Shown here: in pieces, positions 27,118 to 36,937 of the stretch | Numbering within the stretch: the stretch's first letter is position 1 | How the letters are laid out: each line of letters begins with the position of its first letter | NCBI RefSeq assembly: GCF_000218685.1 | Contig: NW_006763295.1 | Location: forward strand, 1,534,430 to 1,598,429 | Direction: 5' to 3' | Origin: Serpula lacrymans var. lacrymans S7.9 | Lineage: Eukaryota > Basidiomycota > Agaricomycetes > Boletales > Serpulaceae | DNA: 64,000 nt | Notes under the pieces: generated by a model | The model's input: only the letters and a program-made list of their open reading frames with translations | The model's database searches: none | Told to the model about the DNA's origin: nothing | Made by a program: the position numbers and the translations under genes

Positions 27118-28911
27118 CTACCGTTGAACAAGAGCAGGGGCAGGTATCGGTCCTGGGACTTGAGGTACAGTAATTGCAGGAGTCCCAGCAGCAGATTCTG
27201 CGGGTTTATCCTCAGCCTCGGCACCTTGTTCTTCGGGCTTCGGCTTCGGCACGACGCCTTCAAGACCTCTGTAACCAATGTCTCGACCAAATTCCTTGAT
27301 CATAGCTTTTCCCATCAGGCATACCCATCCAATTCCTTCACCTGTAATGCACTGGCCTGGCCAAAATAACTCGCCCTCTTCGTCCTCGATATCGGGTTCG
27401 TGTTCTTCATGAGCGGCAAGGCTTGTTCCCATCATGCGCGCGAATGTAGCAGGATAGTGCCTGGCCATTGTGGGCAAGTTAAGGACGCGCTGGCATTGCT
27501 CCATACAATACGCAGCAGCAACAATACCACCCGACTGCTCCTTTAATCCAAAGGTAAAGACTGGTCCAAAAGTGGTAGTTGCTTTGGCTGCAGCCGCTAC
27601 CATTTCAGGAGTTGGAGGGCTTCCGTCAGCACAGTTGGGAAGTTGAGGCAACAAGTGGGCGGGAAGAGCCAGCGGACCAGTGTATACCGGACGAGGGGGA
27701 ACACTAGGATTGCCAGTATTGCTTGCCGTGCTGGGTGTGCCACTTGCTCGATTGTTAATGGGAGTCGAGTTTGCACTATTTGATGGAGCGATGCTTGCAG
27801 GTGACGGCAGCATCGGAGGAGTCGGCTGGGAACCGAGCGGAAGCTGACCTGGCGTTACTGTAGAAGGGCTTATCTCTACTTCTTTAGCAAGCGTAGCCAT
27901 TTCGGCTCTCATTTTGGACCATACACGATCCATTTCAGGATCTATGGTCAATTTCGCAGCGTATTGGAACTTGCGCCCATGAATAAAACCTTCGATCATC
28001 CAGCTGCGTATCATGACATTTAGTACCACCACGAAGACGATAAGGAAGGAACCGACATTAATCCCAGAAGCGCCTTTTCGCGATCACCAATAGTGTCCTC
28101 AGCCATCCACTTATGTTTGCACCAACCCAAAAAGGCCTCAATGGTAGCCCATGTCTCCCTGAAACACGACCTGCGGCTATAATCTCTACTCCAGATAGAG
28201 TAGGTAAAGCATACAAGTGCATCTGCCAGCTCAAGTCTGGCAATCAGACCGCCGTACTTATGATAAGGAGAATTAGGAGGAGGCGGATTTGCTAGTGGGC
28301 GGTACTCCTTATGAGTTGCAGGATAGGTGGACCAGAATCGAGCGTCGCCAGAATACTTAAGCATACGACCGTACTGGTGGTACTTATCATGGATTTCATC
28401 GAATACGCTGTTTGGTGGTCGACCACGTCTTGGTCGACGTATAGGTACAAGTGTCGAGAGGACGGTAGATACTGATACTGTCCCACGGGACGAAGAAGTT
28501 GTAGTAGCTGTCGTCTCCTCTCGTAGTTCACCGTCCTCTGATGGCTCAGAGCGCAAGTTATAATTGGGAACTGGATTGGGAGACCGGATACGTTGAGGCG
28601 GTTGATGGTGATAATGATGGTGATGGTGGAATTGAGGAGGCTTGTCAGGGAGAGTTGTGACCCGCGCACGTTTGCTCTGAGTGGGATCCTGTGCAGAGTC
28701 CAACTTGCGTTTGGAAGCGTGTGGGGCGGGGGAGTTTGACCGGGACGAAGGAGGAGACGGGGGTAGTTCTGGCGGTAGTGGTGCTGACAGAGTACCAAGT
28801 ATCTTCATACGAAAGAATAAAGTCAGACATCGTTAGGATTAACTATGTGAGATGTGTTTTGACCTCGAGACTTTTGAGAAGCTGTTCACGGGTCCATCTG
28901 CTGTAAGGCAT
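27118..28911 (-). CDS. AT-hook protein with AFF/AF4 C-terminal-homology-like helical region
   Basis: Three minus-strand exons (28864-28911, 28057-28802, 27118-28003) encode 559 aa, starting MPYSRWTREQLLKSLE. A basic, Pro-rich N-terminus contains a His run (HHHHHYHH) and an AT-hook (RRPRRGRPPN), which grips the minor groove of A/T-rich DNA. From residue ~150 a helical region follows: EIHDKYHQYGRMLKYSGDA, PYHKYGGLIARLELADALVC, GDREKALLGL, EGFIHGRKFQYAAKL. The order (R-x-LKxxxDA, a SPYxxY helix, a DxxxALLxL helix, an R/K-F-x-AxK helix) recalls the C-terminal homology domain of AFF/AF4 super-elongation-complex scaffolds and fungal Ebp1. That match is from memory of the family and tentative. The C-terminus is disordered, ending in a Pro/Val/Ala tail. 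A nuclear transcription role is inferred. Confidence 0.75.
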
Positions 28912-31900
28912 GACGAAGGGTGAGAACTGAGAGCACGAGGTAAAAGTGAGACAAGCGCTTACCGTTTCTTCGCCTTTACGAGCGAGGAGGAGGAAGAGGA
29001 GAGCGTCGCCAGAGACGATGAGGAGGAGGACTGCTGGGCTGGCATTGGAGAAGATGATGGTGGGAGGAGAGAGGGCAGTGACCCAGCGTAACAATGGCAG
29101 GGTGAATTGTGTGGCCCGCTCGGCGGAAGCAGAAATGGACCAAATGGTAGTGCCTTGCCGGCGTCACAGCGCTTACAATTATGGGGAAACAGCCGTCACA
29201 CAAAAATACATTACTTTTGTGTTTTATTTCCAATTCTTCCCAGTTATTCTGCACCTGCATTATTATTATTCTACCTGTATCTGCACCTGCAGGTCCACAG
29301 TCCTGAGTCCCGTCAATCCAGCCTCCTGCGGTTTTCTTGCAGAAGTGGTACTTAGCACGAGTGCACAGCTCCCCACATAACCAGTGTTTCCATAACTAGG
29401 GTACAAATATCCCGTACTGGTAGCATATTCCTGGAAGATCCTGAAACCGTTGCCACTAGTCCCAAACTCACAGCAAGCCAAGGTAACGAGTCACAGTACA
29501 ACAGCGTCGGCGCAACGCACTCCTTATATGCATTCTGAGTACTAACCGCACGCGTAGTGTGGGTACACTTTTTCTGGATAGCTGCCAGCATATTTGGGAC
29601 GCAGTCATTTCCGGAGATACACCATTCCACTGGTAAGGATAAATATTCCCTTTCCCTATGGGTTATAGCGCTACTATGACTCTTACAGTAAGTTCATGTC
29701 AGCTTTCCATCATTCTCCAGAAGGGCCTTATTGACCGGTCTGTTTACTGCTGTGATTGCCTCTGGTATATATATATTTAGGTATACGTAAGACCCATCCC
29801 TTTCTTGCGTTCTGACTGGATCTCGCTCCCATTCCCATTGAATTGTGGATATTGTCCTTGACTTAGCTCACACGAATGTTATAGGTGTCCAACAGAGCAG
29901 TACTATAATGTCTAACTTTGGGGGTTACAAATAAACGTTAATAAACAGCGACACATGTGCAGTCTCCTTTTAGCCGCACGTTTTGCGAGGTACATGCTGT
30001 TGGGTCAGGAACATCACCCGAGATGGACATGGTCCATATATAGATCTTATATATCCTCCGTCAATGTTTTCTCCTTACTGAATGGTGGACGGTCACTCGC
30101 CCCACCTAGATCATGCGCACCTGGCACCTCCTCGGTTTTCCGGTTTGTCAGATGGCCTACTACCATACGAATACAAGCATGTATCAAAGTACAGATGGTG
30201 AAACAACACAAGAGCGTTAGTATTGATCCAATGAATGTGTGTCACCTCAACTTGAGCTATCAATGACAATACAGCCTTGATCTAGGCGAGTCCGGGCACA
30301 TAAATACCTGTTATGTCCAATAGGTTCGGCGATTTGCTAACCACCGATCGCTCCTTATCTCAGATGGCGCATACCCAATATTATCTCTATCAATAATAGT
30401 TATCATCATCCAGTTCCTGGATGTGACCAGCCCGTTGTCCAGTTGTCCAAGTTGACATTGCCAAATATCAACTGGGTCGCATGCATAACAGCTGGTAAAT
30501 ATACAGGTACTCCAAGGTACTGCCATGTACATGCCTTGGTACCTAGCCCAGCGGTTCGCAGCCTGCACCTCGGCTGAGGTGTCTCACTGATAAACCTTTG
30601 TTAATCGCCGTTGAGCTATTTGTGAACATTTGAATCGTTGATGTTGGAACTTGCCCGTTAATATCAGATATCCAAGAAAAACTCAAGCTTGAGGAATATG
30701 AATATTCCATAGGAGTGCTACTTGTCCATGTACACACATTTTAAAGCATCCGCTACCCGCGAAGATGAAAATGCCAGCAGTTCATGCGGTATATCACCGG
30801 GCTATCAGCGCTGTTAGTCGATGGGTCCACTATTGAACCACTTATTTACTTACTCTGTGAGCATTTTACTGGCAACAGCGAGTGTTTCACAACGATACAC
30901 AGTCTGGCTTTTGAGATAGCGTCAATGTTTGTGTCAAGAAGGGTTAGCCACTGGCCGTGGCGAACGGTCGTAAGACACATCAATGACGGTCCGAGTCCGA
31001 CATTAATCCTGCTCTTGGAAATGTGTTTGTAGTTCACGGTCCTCCCCGTGGATGCCTATATCGTAATCCCGGCTTGCATCCGATATCGCCGTGAACCGTA
31101 GCGTCTAGGAGGACGAAGACGATGGGTCTTGTGAGCGTATCAATCATGTCGTATCAGCGATCAGCCACACAGCTTGGATTCCTAGCTGAAATTCTCCTAG
31201 ACTTCGTGGGATGAAGCCCAAAGACGTTCTCGCAAACTATGCAAATAGAAACTTTCCACGGGAGTTGAAGTAAATTTGGCAGCATATGGTTAGAGATAGG
31301 ACATACTTACGTTTCAATACCCAATAAACGTGAGGACCGTTAACGCCACTATCCAAGGGGTGATAATGAGATAACGACTATCTTCAACTGACAGAACGAA
31401 GAAACTCACGGACCCATAATCAACGTCATATACCCCCCGTGGTCCCCCCAAAGCAGCTATAAAATATGCAAAAAGAAGATAAGTTAGAATACTGTGGACT
31501 TAGACTTCACCCACTAAGGGGGGTTACGGAACATGTAGTGTAGAATTGAATCCCGTTCTCTTGCATAAATACTCTTCGCCCCCGGTGGCATGCTTGGCGA
31601 GAAGTGAATGGCTTGCCATTTCCAGACGTATGGTTCGGGCTATTCAATATCCTACTATAGAAGCCGTCACATCTATGAAAGCGTGCATGGAAGTTTGACT
31701 AATCATCTTGCGGCCGCCTTGAAGCAACTGCCTGAAACCGTGAACCGTGAAGGCATGCGTAGATCACGTGTCTGTCTTCCTGATCTTATGTTCTCAAAGG
31801 AGACTGCTTCGGTTGACGTCAAAGTGGAGAAGTGCGTAAAATATGAACCCATGATGTAGGATAGAGGATGTGTGACGAAAAGCTCGTTGAATACCGACAC

Positions 31901-33051
31901 ATATTGAACATCGAGAAGAATGCTAAAGTGTCACCTACTACTTAACGCCTTTGTTCAATAAGTTAGACTAGTGATGACGGATGATCATACCTTCCTTCTA
32001 TCATACGACTTCTCTGTACTTGCCGTACAGAACTTACAAAGATGCAATACTCGGGCGCGACATCGGGACCGATAACCCATAAACGCCATACACTAAAGCC
32101 AGCGTTTAACTAGACAGATAAGGCTTCTTTCCATTGCGATTTATTGAGCTGAAAGATTGACAGGCAAGATTTACGCAATGCATGTCAGTATTGGCAGTGA
32201 TCCACGGATGAGAATATTGATTGGAAGCTCACAATAATAGGGATCATTTCCAGTAGTTTACATTACAACTTTCGTGGGGTGGTGGGGACGAGAGATGCAG
32301 AAACTAAGGATCAAGTTCTGCCACATGCAGCTGGGACAAAGGGGAAAAAGTAAAAAGTAACCACGACGCTTGAAGATCACGCATCACGTGCTGAGTCACA
32401 TCGCGCCTTGTCACAGTCGCGTCTTTGATCGCCGATCCCTAATTGGTATTTCATCTGGAGAAGCAGACCAAAAGATAAGAGAGCACAGTCCAGGTGCGGA
32501 ATTTGCATGATTGATTCAAGGCTCAATCATCCACGAGTTCTTGAGAAGATATCCGAAGTTATAGTTGGGCCATAATTTCACAACAGTACAATCATATCTT
32601 GCCTCGGCAAAACCTTAGTCGCGCTGCAGCGAATGATATCTTGGTTTATTTTAGAACGCACAAACGGACAAGTTACACGAACCCACAGTAGTGAAACACA
32701 TTGGTTGAACAAATCCAAAGCAAAGCAGATAGCAAAGCGAGTAACACCCACGAACGTGTCAGAACAGGGGTAAAAGGGATATTTAAGAGTAATGAAACAG
32801 AATTACAGGTCAAGAAAGGCGTACAACTCAAGTGGAACGAGGGAAAAGATAATCGGGAATACACAAGACAGAAGTCAAAAAAAGACAATATATCAGCCCA
32901 TGAACCGAGAGGCTCTCCGCGGGCAGTAGTAACACAGAATTCCTGTTGTAATCAAGAAAGCTATGTCCACACATCACCAACATTTAGTTTCCATAAACAT
33001 ACACATAAGAAAACAAGAGAAAATACAAAAAAAGAAAAAAAAAAGAGAAAA
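28912..33051. other. Gene-poor 4.1-kb interval
   Basis: No large gene can be built on either strand. The only coherent coding traces are a small spliced frame at 31154-31566 (minus) and short in-phase pieces near 30740-30930 (minus) with plausible intron signals. The rest is open to no reading I can support. It may hold decayed genes, lncRNA or regulatory DNA. Confidence 0.4.
31154..31566 (-). CDS. Possible small spliced gene or gene remnant
   Basis: Four minus-strand exons (31528-31566, 31410-31456, 31311-31348, 31154-31236) join in consistent phase to 68 aa beginning MQENGIQFYTTC and including WGDHGGYMTLIMGP and GVNGPHVYWVLK. The introns begin gtaacc, gtgagt and gtaagt. The first and third have clear CTAAC branch sites before a pyrimidine tract. 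The frame after the TGA at 31154 stays open for another ~40 codons, so this could be the start of a larger, broken gene. I recognise no family. Consistent phase across three good introns is the only support. Confidence 0.3.
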
Positions 33052-34860
33052 CTATCGTCTCCTCGGTCTTGCTTTAGGCCTCGTGCGAGACTTTGCTCCG
33101 GCCGTCTTCTCGTTATCAGCCTCTGGCTTGGCTTTGTTATGGAAAGTGCCTTTGGATGTAGTCGTGCGAGCTGGGGGCAACTTTTTGGCCGAAGAAGGTT
33201 TGTTACGGGCAGGGGCTTTGCGTGAACGCGTACGAGTTCGCGTGGCGGTCTTCTGCTTTACTTCTTCCTCTTGTTCCATCTCCTCATCCTCTGGATCACT
33301 CATATCTTCATTTACACTACCCGATTCTGGTAGTTCTGCTTTCTTTACTCCAGCTTCATCACAGATACTAACGGCCGTACTTGAACCTGATCCCAATCCT
33401 GTAGATAGGGACGCAGAGGATGAGGACCGTCCTCGATTTGCTACTGGAATCGAAGGACTTGAGCGAGTAGGTGATTGTTCTGATCGGATGGACGCTGCAT
33501 TGAGAGTAGAAGTGGCCGATAGCCCGCTCGGCGACGCCTCTCCGTCTGCTTCTTTCTTTCTCTTTTCCTTCTCCTTCTGTCGAAGGCTGCTACGAACTTG
33601 TGGTACATCCTCCTCTTGTTCTCCTCCCACAGCGACCACTTGTGGCTGACTCTGTTTGTCATCAGCGCCGTCCTCATCGGGGATGGAGGCGGACCCGGTG
33701 AGCACGGGAGACTCGATCAACGACCGTTTTTTACGTTGTGCAGGCACAGCCTGATTTTGAGAGCTGTCGTTGCTGTCGACACCAATACCAATGGTCTCCG
33801 GCATTACCGGCACCGTCGTTTGACTCGCGGCACCAGTGCTAGTGGTCGCAGAAGCAACAGTCCGACGTGTCTTCGCGCGCTTCTTTGGAGATGGCCGTTC
33901 TTCTTCACGCTCGACATCGCTGTCGCTGTCAGCTAGCGCTTGTGGCAGTGGCTGAGCTTTGCGTTTGCGGAGGTTCATCCGGGTTTCGTTTGTGTCTTGT
34001 GGTGGAACATACCACGAGAGCTCGGTGAGGGCGCCTGCATACGCATGTTGCATGCTGGCGAGGATCCAGAGGTTCTCCGGCATTGCGATCCAGCCGATGG
34101 GAGAGCGAATGGGCGGTGGTTTTGTATCTGAGAATAGTTTGTCAGTGTACGAACCAAGCGTTTCAACAAGGTATAATAGAACGTAATGGGCGAATGAGGA
34201 AGTAGCTTCCATAAAGGCAAAAAACGAAATACTTCGCGCTGCAATACAGCATGTGAAGGGATCCGAAGACATACCTAAGAGCTCCTGCACAACATGTGCT
34301 GTGATTCTCTTCTTGTCTTTGCTCCAAAAGACCCAATGTGCTGGATGCAGTGGGCGGTAGAATACAGCGAGCGCCGCTAATGCGAAGACACGCTTGTCTG
34401 CTGGGGGCGGGTGATGGAGAGGTTCTTCTAGCGTTGATGCCAGGAAGTGTCGAACAGGAGGGAAGGACACTGTGAGGCCCCCATCAGCAAGGACGCCTGG
34501 GGCGACTTCTGGTGGGCGGAGCGCATCTAGATGAGCGTACGAAGAAGGTGGAGGAGATGAGGGAGCAGAAGAAAGGATAGAGAGAGGGTCATAACGAGGA
34601 GAAACAGGCTTTGGAGGATGTAGAGGAGGAGTTGCGCTGCGAGCTGGCTGGGTTTCTGGGCGTTCGAAGGAGAGAGGGAAACGGGAGGTTGAGGGCGTGG
34701 GCCATTCGAAGGCGGGTGGGTCGCGGGGATAAAGATCGCTGGATGACATTGGATGGGAGGTGGAAAGTGGGCCAAGGATGTTATCGTCTGGCATCGAATG
34801 AGCTAGGAGCACTGGGCTAATCGATGAGTGCGTTGCGGTAGCAGTGGCGATGGAGGACAA
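33052..34860 (-). CDS. Uncharacterised basidiomycete protein with highly charged basic C-terminus
   Basis: A single 602-codon minus-strand frame. The first ~140 residues are Ser/Pro-rich and disordered. Residues ~140-280 look folded and helical (KRVFALAALAVFYRPLHPAHW, FWSKDKKRITAHVVQELLG, FMEATSSFAHYVLLYLVETL, WIAMPENLWILASMQHAYAG). From ~290 it is a long charged tail with basic clusters (NLRKRK, SPKKRAKTRR) and an Arg/Pro-rich end (RPKARPRRR). The tail suggests a nuclear, nucleic-acid-binding protein; this is inference. I do not recognise the folded part. An alternative start is the Met at codon 23 (MPDDNILGPL). A 36-nt stretch within codons ~200-212 has gt...ag ends and would splice in frame but is shorter than any intron found here. 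Confidence 0.75.
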   Translation of the reverse strand: MSSIATATATHSSISPVLLAHSMPDDNILGPLSTSHPMSSSDLYPRDPPAFEWPTPSTSRFPLSFERPETQPARSATPPLHPPKPVSPRYDPLSILSSAPSSPPPSSYAHLDALRPPEVAPGVLADGGLTVSFPPVRHFLASTLEEPLHHPPPADKRVFALAALAVFYRPLHPAHWVFWSKDKKRITAHVVQELLGMSSDPFTCCIAARSISFFAFMEATSSFAHYVLLYLVETLGSYTDKLFSDTKPPPIRSPIGWIAMPENLWILASMQHAYAGALTELSWYVPPQDTNETRMNLRKRKAQPLPQALADSDSDVEREEERPSPKKRAKTRRTVASATTSTGAASQTTVPVMPETIGIGVDSNDSSQNQAVPAQRKKRSLIESPVLTGSASIPDEDGADDKQSQPQVVAVGGEQEEDVPQVRSSLRQKEKEKRKKEADGEASPSGLSATSTLNAASIRSEQSPTRSSPSIPVANRGRSSSSASLSTGLGSGSSTAVSICDEAGVKKAELPESGSVNEDMSDPEDEEMEQEEEVKQKTATRTRTRSRKAPARNKPSSAKKLPPARTTTSKGTFHNKAKPEADNEKTAGAKSRTRPKARPRRR

Positions 34861-35753
34861 AGCTCTGTGGGTGGAGTGAAATGTGCGGGCTGGATCTGAG
34901 AACGGGCTGGGGAAGATGGTGGTGGAGGATAAAGATGTATTGTCGCGTTATAAGACTGTAGCGGGATATGAACGATGGCGGGCAGATAAAAGGGTGGTTG
35001 TGAGATGTACAAAGGCAGGTCGGACTGTGGACGTTTACAAGTAGTAGCAGCTGAGGCGAGGCAGGGCATGCCCACTGCTGTTTCCCTTTTCGGCCCAACA
35101 CGTGGAAGACATTCCTCGAATTTAGACATAAAAGAAAACACACCACCTGCACTGCATCGTCACAAAAGGGCAGCATCATGACAATTGCAGATTTTACATC
35201 TCCCACACGTCGCGTCCTTCGCTTTACTACCAACTGTCGTCGTCGTCGTCGCCGTCGAGCAGGCCAAAGACAATGAGTGGGACCTGTCCAACCAGCCAAT
35301 CGGGGTCGCTTAGCCTCGAGAATCTAATCTCATCTCATCGGAGATCGGGCGTCCCGTCACTCTAAATCACCGGACCGGTCATCTGCCACAGAAATATGAT
35401 ACATGATATACACGATAGAGCAAAGAGACAGCAAGGGGACAGAGTCTGTCTTGCATATTACAGCAAGGCATCATCCAAGCGCTGCATTAAACGATCACTA
35501 CCAACATCATCCAGCGACTACAGCGTGCTCTACCACCGCATATCGTGCGATCTAAATCACACGACCATAATCAATGGTTCTTTGGAGAAAACTCTCGTCA
35601 AACACGCTGCTGCATGAACGCAGACATCATCGCTTGCCCATCTGGGTCCAATCGTGATCGCTATCGCCCACGGCATGTCCACCATCGGCGCGAAAAATCC
35701 GTAGGCAGCCATACGCGATATCAAAACATATACTCTCCATCTCCTTTGTACAA
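34861..35753. other. Intergenic region
   Basis: About 0.9 kb carrying the promoter of the unknown basic protein and the 3' end of TEN1. A short GTC/GCC triplet run lies near 35236-35258. The Arg-rich frame it creates on the minus strand has no other support. Confidence 0.5.
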
Positions 35754-36349
35754 TCAATAATAAGGATATGGGTCAGGAGGACGCATTCCCTCGGACCTCC
35801 TCCAATGTTCTGTATCCAGCGTTGGCTGTGGTGTCACGACAAGGGCACGCATAACAAGCATTTCATCAATCACCGGCGGATGTGCATATGCAGGGAGCAT
35901 AGGTATGGGGAGTGGTGTCTGCAATGAGACGCAGGATATGGCACAGGTTTGCACATATCATCAAAGATCGAGTCAATGTGTCGGATATTGTTGAGAGCTG
36001 CTTGAGTAGAATGAAAGGTAAAAAAGGCGCGTGTAGCTCACCAAAACCTGTTCCAAATAACCTATCACATACACAATGTTCTTCCGCTCGCGGACCCATC
36101 GCCCAGACGTTTGTGGGTCAATGCAAAGAGATACATCGACTAGCAATGCTTTCTCTTGATCATGGAGGAGCACCAAGGCCGTTTGCGGGTCATAAGAAAG
36201 CATCCTATAAAACAAGAAAATCAGAGACGAAGATCCTGCCGAGAATAGGAAAGCACAAACCGGCCTGCAATTCGCAGTTTACGCCCAATGTCATCGGCCT
36301 GGAGCGATCCTATAGTAGCCCGCATTGCAGATTCCGTTTGCTGAGGCAT
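35754..36349 (-). CDS. TEN1: CST complex subunit Ten1 (telomere capping OB-fold)
   Basis: Three minus-strand exons (36261-36349, 36042-36204, 35754-35918) give 138 aa, the normal Ten1 size. The order of features fits a single OB-fold: an entry strand (IGRKLRIAGRMLSYDPQ), a central strand pair (TALVLLHDQEKALLVDVSLC), a turn into KNIVYVIGYLEQ, and the terminal helix region after TPLPIPMLPAYAHPPVIDEM, close to fungal Ten1. Ten1 binds Stn1 and, with Cdc13/CTC1, protects telomeric single-stranded DNA and recruits polymerase alpha-primase. Introns start gtttgt and gtgagc. Small length and modest conservation make family assignment strong but not certain. Confidence 0.78.
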
Positions 36350-36937
36350 GTGCGGGACTGACTTCCGTTAAGTAGCTCTTCCAGTACAAACGTTTTAGAG
36401 ATGTGTTTGATGCAATTCAGACCGCAATACAACAGTTGAGGTCTAATTCGGATATGCAATTTCGAGTCAATGTAAACCTGTGCATGAACACAAATATTCA
36501 ATATCGTAGATGCAACCCCCTGCGTAAGGCGATGTGTAAATGCAGGTGAAATAATACAGTAGTGCCTGTAAGATCACTGCAATGATTGCCAGTATTGCAG
36601 AGTTAGTCTCTCGGTGGACCATATGACTCATAAAGCAACATACGTGGGGTAATATGTGGCGATGTTGAACGAGTTAGTTTTCAAGATTATACACCGAAAC
36701 TATAGATCTCCACCGAACACTTGAATCGAAACTTGGGTGGATAAAAGTCACTGTAGATGATAAAAGTCGAGAACAAGAACTGCTTGCCGCGGCAAGTCCC
36801 ACAACAAGCCGGCGGCACACAGTCCGAAACCCCACCCCCCAGCAACTGGGATGTACATCTAGTACGTCAGAAACGTGAAATAGTTTACAATGATAACATG
36901 TTAAATGCGAGTGTATTAGTGCACAAAAAACAGCTCA
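36350..36937. other. Intergenic region
   Basis: About 590 bp holding the TEN1 promoter and the 3' UTR of the SNG1-like gene. Nothing else seen. Confidence 0.5.

Noticed and set aside
28946..29380. Plus-strand 144-codon frame opposite the AT-hook gene promoter
   Set aside because: Low-complexity Arg/Glu-rich antisense to the 5' region; no homology or splice structure.
35170..35299. Minus-strand frame with an Arg run (RRRRRRR)
   Set aside because: It is created by a GTC/GCC triplet run in the promoter area, with no domain, splice or start context.
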